Below, piece after piece: positions 51,425-59,906 of a stretch of DNA of 64,000 nt (the first letter of the stretch is position 1; every line of letters starts with the position of its first letter). The notes under the pieces are model-generated. The model did no database searches. It was not told the DNA's origin and was given only the letters and a program-made list of their open reading frames with translations. A program made the position numbers and the translations under genes. The stretch is taken from contig NZ_LGDG01000002.1 of the NCBI RefSeq assembly GCF_001279775.1, positions 14,790-78,789 on the forward strand, written 5' to 3'. This stretch comes from Streptomyces sp. MMG1533. GTDB lineage: Bacteria; Actinomycetota; Actinomycetes; Streptomycetales; Streptomycetaceae.

Positions 51425-52897
51425 ATGTCGGACCCCGGAGCCGTCGGCCCGTCGTCGACGTCGGGCCCCGTGGGCGGCACGCCCCAGCGCCTGCGCGCCG
51501 GCGTTCTCGGCATGGCGGACATCGCCGCCGCCACGATGGCCAACGTCGGCCCGGCCATGAGCTTCTTCTTCGGCTTCGCCTTCCTCGGCACCACCGCGGG
51601 TATCGCGTCCCCGCTCACCATCACCGCCGCGGGTGTCGCGGTCGCGCTCCTTGGCAACACGCTCGCCCAGTTCTCCCGGGCCCACCCCTCGGCGGGCAGC
51701 TTCATCACCTTCGTCGGCAAGACGTTCGGGCCGGTCAGCGCGGTGACCACGGCCCTGCTGGCCGGACTCGGCTACATCATCGCGATGGCCTCCGTCATCG
51801 CGATCTCGGGCGGGTTCGTACAGATCACCCTGCACCACTACACCGGCGTCGACCTGCCGTGGATCATCTGGACGCTGCTGCTGACCGGCGTCGCGGTGGT
51901 GCTGATGCTGCGCGGGGTGGTGGTCTCCACCAAGTGGGCCGGCTACTTCTTCGGCGTGGAGATGCTGGTGCTGGTCGTGGTCTCGGTCGCGGCGATCGTC
52001 GAACACCGCGGCCACCTCTCCGTGGACCCGTTCCTGCCCGGCCACATCAGCCACGGCTTCAGCGGTCTGGCGGCAGGCTTCCCGCTGGCCGTGTACCTGT
52101 TCATCGGCTGGGAGAACTCGGCGGCGCTGGCGGAGGAGACGGAGAACCCGCGGCGCAACGTCGGCCGCGCCGTGTTCTTCTCCGTCGCGATCATGACGGT
52201 CAGCTACATCCTCTTCTCCTACGCCACGGTGACCGGCTTCGACTACGACGTCGCAAAGCTCGGCGCCGCCCGCATCCCCTTCGTCGACGTCGCCCATCAC
52301 ACGCTCGGAGCGCTGGCGTTCCTCGCCTACGTCGGGGGCCTGACCTCCACCCTCGGGGTACTGATCGCGGGCATCAACTCCCAGGCCCGCCTGGTGTTCA
52401 ACGCCGGCCGCGAGGGGCTGCTCCCCTCCTTCTTCGGCTACGTGCACCCCACCCGCCGTACGCCGACCAACGCGATCGTCACCTTCACCGCCACCGCGCT
52501 GCTGATCATCTGCGGGTGGGGCCTGGGTCATCTGCTCGGGTCGGACGGCGGCTCGATGAACCCCGTGGTCTTCTTCACCGAGTCCTCGAGCCTGGGCGCC
52601 ATCCTGATCCTGCTGGTCTACCTCGCGTCCAACATCGCCCTGCCGCTGTACTACCGCCGGTACCGTCCGCAGGAGTTCCGCACGGTCCGGCACCTGGTGC
52701 TGCCCGCGATCGGCGCCCTGGCCATCCTGGTTCCGCTCTACTACCTCGCCAAGCCCGGACAGCCCGCGCCGTACAGCTGGTTCCCCTACGCGGCACTGGC
52801 CACCTTGCTCGCCGCCATCGGCTACGCGACGCTCCTGGTCCGCCGCGACCCGACTCTGGCCGAACGCGTCGGTTCCGTCGTCGCCGACGCGGAGTGA
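51425..52897 (+). CDS. APC-family permease (amino acid/amine type)
   Basis: The 490-residue protein has 12 helices: LGMADIAAATMANVGPAMSFFFGFAFLG, AHPSAGSFITFVGKTFG, and YLFIGWENSAALAEETENPRRNVGRAV. It resembles permeases found with ethanolamine, polyamine or gamma-glutamylpolyamine genes. It lies 79 bp after the GntR gene, with AGGAG before ATG 51425, and is followed by a GYD protein. Substrate unproven. Confidence 0.88.
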   Translation: MSDPGAVGPSSTSGPVGGTPQRLRAGVLGMADIAAATMANVGPAMSFFFGFAFLGTTAGIASPLTITAAGVAVALLGNTLAQFSRAHPSAGSFITFVGKTFGPVSAVTTALLAGLGYIIAMASVIAISGGFVQITLHHYTGVDLPWIIWTLLLTGVAVVLMLRGVVVSTKWAGYFFGVEMLVLVVVSVAAIVEHRGHLSVDPFLPGHISHGFSGLAAGFPLAVYLFIGWENSAALAEETENPRRNVGRAVFFSVAIMTVSYILFSYATVTGFDYDVAKLGAARIPFVDVAHHTLGALAFLAYVGGLTSTLGVLIAGINSQARLVFNAGREGLLPSFFGYVHPTRRTPTNAIVTFTATALLIICGWGLGHLLGSDGGSMNPVVFFTESSSLGAILILLVYLASNIALPLYYRRYRPQEFRTVRHLVLPAIGALAILVPLYYLAKPGQPAPYSWFPYAALATLLAAIGYATLLVRRDPTLAERVGSVVADAE

Positions 52898-52998
52898 ACC
52901 TTCGTCGTGCGCCGTCCCGGCCGTTCGGGGGACATGTGGGCCGCGGGCGGCGCGTTTCCCGCCCGCGGGGGCATCCCTTGAGGGACCGAAAGGGAGAC

Positions 52999-53328
52999 AT
53001 GATGCCGCTCTATCTATCGCGGTTCAGCTACACGCCGGAGACTTGGGCGCGGCTGATCGACCACCCGGAGGACCGCGCACAGGCCGCTCAGTCGTACATC
53101 GAGTCCGTCGGCGGGAAGCTCCACGGCTTCTGGTACGCCTTCGGCACGCACGACGGCTACAACCTGTGGGAGGCTCCGGACAACGTGTCCATGGCCGCGG
53201 TCGCGCTGGCGATCAGCGGGGGCGGCGCGCTCAGCTCGTTCGAGACGACGGTTCTCCTGACCGTCGGTGACACGATGAAGGCCCTGAGCACGGCCGAGCA
53301 CATCCAGTACCGGGCTCCTGGCGCGTAG
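52999..53328 (+). CDS. GYD-domain protein, paralogue
   Basis: The 109-residue protein has the GYD fold and the motif FGTHDGYNLWEAPDNVSMAAVALAISGGGALSSFETTVLLT. It begins LYLSRFSYTPETWARLID. ATG at 52999 (ATG 53002 also) follows AGGGAG. It lies 101 bp after the APC permease, so it may be co-expressed. It is clearly divergent from the protein at 23879-24175. Confidence 0.88.
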   Translation: MMPLYLSRFSYTPETWARLIDHPEDRAQAAQSYIESVGGKLHGFWYAFGTHDGYNLWEAPDNVSMAAVALAISGGGALSSFETTVLLTVGDTMKALSTAEHIQYRAPGA

Positions 53329-53356
53329 CGGTCCGGATCGGTTGCGGCGACCGGGT

Positions 53357-53962
53357 TCAGGCCCGGTCGAGGGCGCTCTGCAGGGACTGCTTGTAGCCCG
53401 CGCTGGTGTACGTGGCGCCGGACACCGTGTCGATGTCCGCGCTCTGTGCCTCCAGGGTCTCCTGGTTGAGCTTGGGGACGGCCGTGGAGGAGATGTTCTC
53501 GCTCCGCGCCGTCTCCTCGGGGTACTGCACAGCGTTCGCGCCGGTGATCCTGCCCCCGGTGAGGGTGATCCGCACCTGGACCGGACCGTACTTCGTCTGG
53601 GCCGTGACGCCGGTGACGGAGCGGGTGGTGGGTGCGGCCGAGGTGGTGTCCGGGGCAGACGGGGCGCTGCTGGTCTTCGTGGGGGCGGCTGCCACGGGGT
53701 GCGACGGTGACGCGCTCGGGGAGGAGGACGGGGTGCGCTTCCTCTCCGGCGTCTTCGACGGCGAGGCCGACACGGACGGGGAGTGCAAAGACGCCGAGGG
53801 GGAGGGGGACGCGGCGGCGTCCGACGTGATCGCGGGCGCGGAGGTGGCCGGCCGGGCGAGCGACGGGTCCGTGGTCGGCTTGAGAGCGAGCAGCAGCACG
53901 ATGCCGGAGACGGTGCCGACCGTGGCCAGCAGCGCGTGGCGGAACGGGTGTTTCTTCCTCAC
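53357..53962 (-). CDS. FMN-binding (covalently flavinylated) exported protein
   Basis: The 201-residue protein has an N-terminal membrane anchor (ALLATVGTVSGIVLLLAL) and a Ser/Pro/Thr-rich linker of about 85 residues. A C-terminal FMN_bind domain (about 110-200) ends with DTVSGATYTSAGYKQSL. The SGAT motif is the site where ApbE links FMN through Thr. Such proteins pass electrons outside the membrane. GTG at 53962 follows GAGGATCCC. The ferric-reductase-like gene ends 45 bp upstream, so the two are likely one system. Confidence 0.9.
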   Translation of the reverse strand: MRKKHPFRHALLATVGTVSGIVLLLALKPTTDPSLARPATSAPAITSDAAASPSPSASLHSPSVSASPSKTPERKRTPSSSPSASPSHPVAAAPTKTSSAPSAPDTTSAAPTTRSVTGVTAQTKYGPVQVRITLTGGRITGANAVQYPEETARSENISSTAVPKLNQETLEAQSADIDTVSGATYTSAGYKQSLQSALDRA

Positions 53963-54006
53963 GGGATCCTCAGCGCATCAGGAGTGCTGGTCGTCACAGG
54001 CCTTCC

Positions 54007-55380
54007 TCAGAACTCGAAGGACTCGTGGTGGATGCGGCGGTGCGGGACACCTGCCTCGCGGAGTGCGGCGTACGACTCCTCGGCCAGCCCCGACGGCCCG
54101 CACAGGTACACGTCGTGCCGGGCGATGTCCGGCAGGATCCTGCGCAACATCTTCGCGGTGATCGCCGGTCGCCTGCCGTCCGGGCTGTTCACCGCGTACA
54201 GCAGTTGCGCCCCCCGTTCGTCCGCGATCGCCTCCAGTTCGTCCCGCAGCGCGAGTTCCTCGGGCGTGCGGGCCCGGTAGAGCAGGGTCAGGTCACCGGG
54301 CGCGCCGGGCAGCGTCTCGAACAGGGCCCGCAGCGGCGTGATACCGGCGCCGCCCGCGAGCAGCAGCACCTTGCCGCGGCTGCGGCGAGCGGCGGTCATC
54401 GCCCCGTACGGGCCCTCCGCCCACACGCGCGTGCCCGGCGCCAGCCCGGCCAGCGCCGCGCTGTGCTCGCCGACGGCCTTGACGGTGATCCGCAGCAGGT
54501 CGGGGCGGGGTGGCGCCGACAGCGAGTACGGGTTGGCGCTCCACCGCAGCCCCTTGGTGAGGAACCGCCAGCGGAAGAACTGCCCCGCCTCGGCGCCCAG
54601 ACGGTGCAGCCGCCGGCCTCGGATCAGCACGGACACCACACCGGGCGCCTCCTGCACGACCGATTCGACCCGCATGCGGTGCCGGAGGTTGAGCCGCACC
54701 GGGGTGAGCACGCGGTACCACAGCAGCAGGGCGCCGACCGTGACGTACAGGGCGTACCAGGCCGTACGGGCGGTGGCGTCGCCGACGAACTCGACTCCCG
54801 TGGCGAGTTGGTGCCAGAAGGCGAGGTAGACCGCGGCATAGGTGAGCAGGTGCAGGTAGTACCAGAGCTCGTAGCGCATACGGCGGCGTACGGCACCGGC
54901 GGACACGAAGCCCACCAGGAGCAGCAACAGCGTGCCGACGGCCGCTTCGATCATCCTCGGGTAGTCGGTGACGACCAAGACCGTCTGCGCCACGATGCCG
55001 GTGTCCGCCTGCAGCGCGTATCCGTACAGGATCAGCACGACGTGGGCGAGGGTGAGCGACAGGGCGTAGCGGCCGCTCCTGGCGTGCCAGCGCACCACGC
55101 GGTCGGATCCGACCCGGCGTTCGAGGGCCGGGACGCGCGCCATCTGGGCGATCACCAGGGCGATCGCATAGCCGGCGAGCAGCCCGGTGATCCGGCCCGC
55201 GTTCACCAGCCGGTCGGCGGTGGTCGCGGCGACGGCGGGGGTGTTGTGCCACCACAGCCACAGCACGGCGGCCATACCCGCCCAGAAGAGCACCAGCAGG
55301 GGCGCCGCGGGCGAACGCCGGGGCCGGATCCGACGCATGGCCTGCCGTCTTCCCGCCCGGCTGTGCTGGATCGTCGTCAA
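54007..55380 (-). CDS. Ferric reductase-like flavocytochrome
   Basis: The 457-residue protein has about six helices with paired His for two haems (HARSGRYALSLTLAHVVLILYGYAL and YYLHLLTYAAVYLAFWHQLATG). An FAD-binding domain (FRWRFLTKGLRWSANPYSLSAPP) and NAD(P)-binding domain (LLLAGGAGITPLRALFETLPG, DVYLCGPSGL, ending HHESFEF) follow. It moves electrons from cytoplasmic NAD(P)H across the membrane, here probably to the FMN-binding protein. TTG at 55380 with GGGAAG was chosen; ATG at 55338 is possible. Confidence 0.88.
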   Translation of the reverse strand: MTTIQHSRAGRRQAMRRIRPRRSPAAPLLVLFWAGMAAVLWLWWHNTPAVAATTADRLVNAGRITGLLAGYAIALVIAQMARVPALERRVGSDRVVRWHARSGRYALSLTLAHVVLILYGYALQADTGIVAQTVLVVTDYPRMIEAAVGTLLLLLVGFVSAGAVRRRMRYELWYYLHLLTYAAVYLAFWHQLATGVEFVGDATARTAWYALYVTVGALLLWYRVLTPVRLNLRHRMRVESVVQEAPGVVSVLIRGRRLHRLGAEAGQFFRWRFLTKGLRWSANPYSLSAPPRPDLLRITVKAVGEHSAALAGLAPGTRVWAEGPYGAMTAARRSRGKVLLLAGGAGITPLRALFETLPGAPGDLTLLYRARTPEELALRDELEAIADERGAQLLYAVNSPDGRRPAITAKMLRRILPDIARHDVYLCGPSGLAEESYAALREAGVPHRRIHHESFEF

Positions 55381-56073
55381 GGGTGTTCTTCCCTCTGTTT
55401 GCCTCGGTGACCCGGCACCGTACACCGGACGGATGGCTGAAAACCATCGGTGCAGGGAGGATGCGGCTCCGGAAGATCCGCTCCGGAAACAGGGGCGCGA
55501 GAGGCGCGTGAGGACACACTTCCCCGCACCTACCCAGTCCAGCGCACCGACCGGGCTCAGCGTCACAGTCGCTGCGGTGCGGTGGCCGCCCGGTCCGTTT
55601 CGGACACACCCGCGGTATCGGCTGTGGCTACACTCGCCGCCCATGCAAGAGCTCGGCCGGAACACAAACCAGCAGAAAACTCCTCACCGTTCATTGGATG
55701 CCAACGCATTCGCCCAGCATGTGAAGACCGTGCGGCGTACGGCCGCACATTCGGTCCGTACTGCCGGACCGACGCCCTCCGCCGATACGTGCGGGCCGAC
55801 GTGCGGGCCGACGTGCGCTCTTCGTGGCCTCGGGTACGGACCTGGGCAGAGCCTTGTGCGCAGGGCGGGGATACGCAGGACGGCGGCTGTTCGGCGAGGC
55901 CGCACCGGCAGACCCGCACAGGTGCCGGCGCGGCCCGGCACCGCGGCGGCCGTCCCCGTCGGTGCCCTCCTGTCGCCGGACCGCACCGGGCCCGGAGCGG
56001 TCACGGCGGTCGCGGACCCCCGCCGGACAGCCGTCGATTTCTCTGTGAACAACGTCACTCCGGGGACGGTGGC
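55381..56073. other. Gap with no supported gene
   Basis: About 690 bp between divergent operons. Long frames here lack coding character or starts. The stretch around 55630-55700 is lower in GC and may hold the promoter. A CGGGCCGACGTG unit is repeated at 55788-55815. Confidence 0.4.
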
Positions 56074-58176
56074 GTGAGTCGCTCGTCCCGACGCCGGCAC
56101 GCCCGTTCCCGTGACCCCCGCGGACACTGGCGGCTGCTCGCCCTGACCCTTCCCGTGATCTTCATCGCCCTGCTCTTCGAGGGGTGGACCACCCACGAGG
56201 TGGACGCCGCCAAGACGCGGCGCCCGTGCACCAGGCCCGTGCCGGCCGCCGTGGACGAGAGCGGCCCCGTCCTGCGCCGTATCAGCGGGGACGACGTGTC
56301 GTCCGCCGCGGTGCCCGCGCGCACCGTGGCGCTCACCTACGACGGCGGACCCGATCCCGTGTGGACCCCGCGCCTGCTCGACCTGCTGCGCGAGCATCAT
56401 GCGCACGCCACCTTCTTCGTGTTCGGCGCCCAGGCGGCCCGCCATCCGGACCTGATCCGGCGGATCCTCGACGAGGGCCACGAGATCGGCTCGAACACGT
56501 ACACGGGAGCCGACCTCGGCTCCTCGTCGAGCGTCCGCTCGGCGATGGAACTGACGCTCACCCAGCAGACCCTCGCGGGCTCGGCGGGCATCCGCACCAA
56601 CCTGCTGCGGATGCCGCTGACCACCCAGGTGGACACGTTGTGCGGCGCCGAGTGGAAGGCGGCCCGGAGCGCCGCCGCGGACGGCTACGTCCTGGTCGCC
56701 GCCAACCGGCCGGACCGTGATCCGGCGCACGGCCTGGTCCGGCAGTTCAGTCAGACGGAACTGGCGTACCAGGAGACCAGGAAGCTCCTCGGCAACCCGC
56801 ACGCCGAGCGGTTCACCACCGTGACGGACGCGGTCGGGATACCCGCTGCCGACACCCGGGTGTCCACGCGCGAGCGGTGGCAGGGCAGGGTGCTGAACTG
56901 GGCCGTGACCGCCGGTCACGCGTTCACGCACGCCATGCTCTGGGTGCTGGCCGTGGCCGGAGCGCTGGGCGTCATGCGGCTGGTGCTGCTGACCGTCTTC
57001 GCCCGCACCCATGTCCGGCGCCTCACCCGCCTGCGTACCGGCGCGCCCCGGCTGCGGGAGGTCAACGCGCCCGTGACGGTGCTCGTTCCGGCCTACAACG
57101 AAGAGGCCGGCATCGAGTCCACCGTCCATTCGCTGCTCGCCTCCACCCATCGGCACCTCGAGGTCATCGTGATCGACGACGGCTCGACGGATCAGACGGC
57201 GGACCTCGCCACCTGGATCAACGACCCCCGGGTGCGGGTGATCCGGCAGCCCAACGCGGGCAAGGCGGCGGCGCTCAACACCGGTCTGGCCAACGCGTCC
57301 TACGACGTCGTGGTGATGGTCGACGCGGACACGGTCTTCGAGGCCGACGCCCTCCACCGGCTCATCCAGCCCCTCGCGCATCCGGCCGTCGGCGCGGTCA
57401 GCGGCAACACCAAGGTGGGCAACCGGCGCGGGCTCCTTGGCAGATGGCAGCACCTGGAGTACGTCTTCGGCTTCAACCTCGACCGGCGGATGTTCGAGGT
57501 GCTGGAGTGCATGCCGACGGTCCCCGGCGCCATCGGTGCCTTCCGCCGGGACGCGCTCATGGGCGTCGGCGGGGTCAGCGAGGACACCCTCGCCGAGGAC
57601 ACCGACCTCACGATGGCGCTGTGGCGGGCCGGCTGGCGGGTGGTCTACGAGGAGTCGGCCGTCGCCTGGACCGAAGTACCCACCTCACTCGGGCAGTTGT
57701 GGCGGCAGCGCTACCGGTGGTGCTACGGCACGCTCCAGGCGATGTGGAAGCACCGGGGAGCCGTCGTCGAACTGGGCCCGGCCGGACGCTTCGCCCGCCG
57801 CGGGCTGACCTATCTGGCCCTCTTCCAGGTGGCCCTGCCGCTGCTCGCTCCGGTCGTCGACCTCTTCGCGGTGTACGGGGCGCTCTTCCTCGACCCCATG
57901 CGGTCGGCCGGCGTGTGGTTCGGCTTCCTCACCGTCCAGCTGATCTGCGCCGCTTACGCGTTGCGGCTCGACGGCGAGCGCTTGCGGACCCTGTGGTCGA
58001 TGCCGCTGCAACTGTTCGTCTACCGGCAGTTGATGTACCTGGTCGTCATCCAGTCCGTGGTCGCCCTGCTGCTCGGCACCCGGCTGAAGTGGCAGCGCAT
58101 GCACCGGTCCGGCACTGCTGCCACCGAGCAGCTCAGACAACCGGTCGCCGCAGGACAACTGTCATCGAGGGGATGA
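56074..58176 (+). CDS. Fusion of degenerate polysaccharide deacetylase and processive GT2 glycosyltransferase (MatB-like)
   Basis: The 700-residue protein has a signal anchor (about 21-40), a NodB-type domain (about 83-250), two or more helices and a GT2 domain (about 332-560), then C-terminal helices. The GT2 has DDG (368-370), DAD (417-419), ED (508-509) and QRYRW (545-549), so it should be an active processive synthase like PNAG or MatB enzymes. The deacetylase motif reads TYDGGPDP (88-95) where active enzymes have TFDDGP, and motif 2 reads SNTYTGAD with no His. That domain should be inactive. GTG at 56074. An LCP gene follows after 3 bp. No MatA-like gene is adjacent. Confidence 0.85.
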   Translation: MSRSSRRRHARSRDPRGHWRLLALTLPVIFIALLFEGWTTHEVDAAKTRRPCTRPVPAAVDESGPVLRRISGDDVSSAAVPARTVALTYDGGPDPVWTPRLLDLLREHHAHATFFVFGAQAARHPDLIRRILDEGHEIGSNTYTGADLGSSSSVRSAMELTLTQQTLAGSAGIRTNLLRMPLTTQVDTLCGAEWKAARSAAADGYVLVAANRPDRDPAHGLVRQFSQTELAYQETRKLLGNPHAERFTTVTDAVGIPAADTRVSTRERWQGRVLNWAVTAGHAFTHAMLWVLAVAGALGVMRLVLLTVFARTHVRRLTRLRTGAPRLREVNAPVTVLVPAYNEEAGIESTVHSLLASTHRHLEVIVIDDGSTDQTADLATWINDPRVRVIRQPNAGKAAALNTGLANASYDVVVMVDADTVFEADALHRLIQPLAHPAVGAVSGNTKVGNRRGLLGRWQHLEYVFGFNLDRRMFEVLECMPTVPGAIGAFRRDALMGVGGVSEDTLAEDTDLTMALWRAGWRVVYEESAVAWTEVPTSLGQLWRQRYRWCYGTLQAMWKHRGAVVELGPAGRFARRGLTYLALFQVALPLLAPVVDLFAVYGALFLDPMRSAGVWFGFLTVQLICAAYALRLDGERLRTLWSMPLQLFVYRQLMYLVVIQSVVALLLGTRLKWQRMHRSGTAATEQLRQPVAAGQLSSRG

Positions 58177-58179
58177 GGG

Positions 58180-59487
58180 GTGGTCGAGCCCATGAGTGAC
58201 CGGCAGGACACGTGGTCCGGCACCGGCCGGCAGCACGCCGACGGGGAGACACAGAGGCATCGCGTGATCACGGGGCAGGTGTGGCACCGGAGCAGCGCTC
58301 CCCCTCAGGCGCCCACCGGGCGGTACGGCGGCCACACCGCCGAGCCGTACACCGGCCCGTACACCGGCCGCATCGCGGAACCGTACGTCGGCCACACCGC
58401 CGAGCCGGACAGCGGCGTCGGCGGCGGCGGCGGCCACACCCGGCACCACGGCGGCGGCGGTGGCCACAGCCGCAGTGTCAGACCCCCCTGGGTGCGTCCC
58501 AGCCGGCGTCGGCGGATCGCCCGCCTGCTCGCAGTCCTGCTCTGCGCACTGCTCCTCACCGGCGCGGGCACCTACGCCTGGGCCGACTTCAGGCTCGCCA
58601 GGGCGGTCGACCTGGGCAGCGTCACGGACCGTCCGCCGCAGGGGAAGGGGACCACGTACCTCATCGTGGGCTCCGACAGCCGTGACGGACTGTCCGAGCA
58701 GGCCAGGAAGGATCTGCACACCGGCTCGGCCGGCGGCGGCCGCACCGACTCGATGATGCTCCTGCACACCGGCGCCCACGGCACCACGATGGTGAGCCTG
58801 CCGCGCGACTCCTGGCTGACCCTGCCGCCGTACGTCGATCCGGACACCGGCAAGCACTACCGGCCGTCGAAGAACAAGCTGAACGCGGCCTACTCCCTGG
58901 GCGGGCCCCGACTGCTCATCCGAACCATCGAGCTGAACACCGGCGTCCGGATCGACCATTACGCGGAGATCGGCTTCGCGGGGTTCGTCGGCGTCGTGGA
59001 CGCGGTCGGCGGTGTGGAGATGTGCCTGGACCGGGACATCAAGGACCCGAAGTCGGGAGAGAACCTGGCGAAGGGCTGCCACAACCTGAACGGCACCGAG
59101 GCCCTGGCGTTCGTCCGCCAGAGGCACCAGGAGGCGCAGGGGGACCTGGGGCGCTCCAGGAACCAGCGGAAGTTCCTCTCCGCCCTCGCCCGCAAGGCAG
59201 CCGCACCGGGCACCGCACTCGATCCGTTCCGGACCTACCCCGCCCTGAGCGCGGGGCTGGACACCCTCGTCGTGGACAAGGGCATGGAGCTGCCGACCCT
59301 CGTGTCGCTGTTCCGGGCGATGAGCAGCGTCTCGGGCGGCCACGGCAAGCAGCTCAACGTCCCCGTGTCCGACCTCGGCTTCAGCACGTCCAAGGGCAGT
59401 GCCGTGAAGTGGGACACGGCGAAGGCGAGGAGGCTCTTCACCGAGCTGAGGAACGACCGGCCGGTGAGCCTCGAGGAGAAGGGCTGA
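58180..59487 (+). CDS. LytR-CpsA-Psr (LCP) family glycopolymer ligase
   Basis: The 435-residue protein has a cytoplasmic repetitive Gly/His/Pro region (about 45-98), one helix (LLAVLLCALLLTGAGTYAWA) and an extracellular LCP domain (about 155-330). Key residues are present: GSDSRDG, SLPRDSWL, AYSLGGP, and ALAFVRQRHQEAQGDLGRSRNQRKF. LCP enzymes attach wall glycopolymers to peptidoglycan. Gene order suggests it anchors the polymer made by the upstream GT2 protein. GTG at 58180; ATG at 58192 is possible. Confidence 0.9.
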   Translation: MVEPMSDRQDTWSGTGRQHADGETQRHRVITGQVWHRSSAPPQAPTGRYGGHTAEPYTGPYTGRIAEPYVGHTAEPDSGVGGGGGHTRHHGGGGGHSRSVRPPWVRPSRRRRIARLLAVLLCALLLTGAGTYAWADFRLARAVDLGSVTDRPPQGKGTTYLIVGSDSRDGLSEQARKDLHTGSAGGGRTDSMMLLHTGAHGTTMVSLPRDSWLTLPPYVDPDTGKHYRPSKNKLNAAYSLGGPRLLIRTIELNTGVRIDHYAEIGFAGFVGVVDAVGGVEMCLDRDIKDPKSGENLAKGCHNLNGTEALAFVRQRHQEAQGDLGRSRNQRKFLSALARKAAAPGTALDPFRTYPALSAGLDTLVVDKGMELPTLVSLFRAMSSVSGGHGKQLNVPVSDLGFSTSKGSAVKWDTAKARRLFTELRNDRPVSLEEKG

Positions 59488-59513
59488 CCGGCCGTCCGCA
59501 GGGCGCGTGCCGC

Positions 59514-59547
59514 GGCCGTGCAGGGTGCGGCGCCCACCTGCACGGCC
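59514..59547. terminator. 11-bp perfect stem-loop after the LCP gene
   Basis: GGCCGTGCAGG (59514-59524) pairs with 59537-59547 around 12 bases. It separates the GT2/LCP operon from the RiPP locus, whose promoter then lies in 59548-59690. Confidence 0.85.
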
Positions 59548-59701
59548 TTCGCTTCTGTGACAGTTGCGAGCCGCGATTCGCTGTGACTGTTGATGGAGAT
59601 GGTGCGGATGATTCGAAGGAGATGTGGAGCGATGTGATGACTTTCCGCGTGATGTGTCGATAGTGACTGCAAATGCGCAATCCGTGATCATGGAGGCTCG
59701 A

Positions 59702-59893
59702 ATGCGACCGTTCACCCTCAACTACGTCTTGCCCAAACAGCGTCCGACCGTGGTGATGCAGTACCGATTCAACGAGTCGCGTCAGCTGAACCTGCTTCCC
59801 GACGGCCGCCCGGCCGTCAGTGACCCGGTCCTTCTCCTGGCGGCCGGCACGACGACCTCCACAGCCGGCTCCCAGACGCACTTCGACGACTGA
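59702..59893 (+). CDS. tgmA: Putative ATP-grasp-modified RiPP precursor (TgmA-type)
   Basis: The 63-residue peptide begins RPFTLNYVLPKQRP, then QYRFNESRQLNL and DGRPAVSDP, the leader pattern of ATP-grasp-targeted RiPPs. The C-terminal core from about residue 49 has a TTTST run (50-54), further Ser57 and Thr59, and ends THFDD with Asp62-Asp63. These hydroxyls and carboxylates would be joined by omega-ester bonds, at most two with two Asp. GGAGG lies 5 nt before ATG 59702. The maturase starts 13 bp after the stop. The core sequence is not one I know. Confidence 0.85.
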   Translation: MRPFTLNYVLPKQRPTVVMQYRFNESRQLNLLPDGRPAVSDPVLLLAAGTTTSTAGSQTHFDD

Positions 59894-59906
59894 CGGTCCG
59901 CACCGT

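Noticed and set aside
55450..56073. A longer N-terminus for the glycosyltransferase fusion (start at 55450)
   Set aside because: The extension lacks protein-like sequence and would put the signal anchor more than 200 residues inside; GTG at 56074 gives the normal layout.
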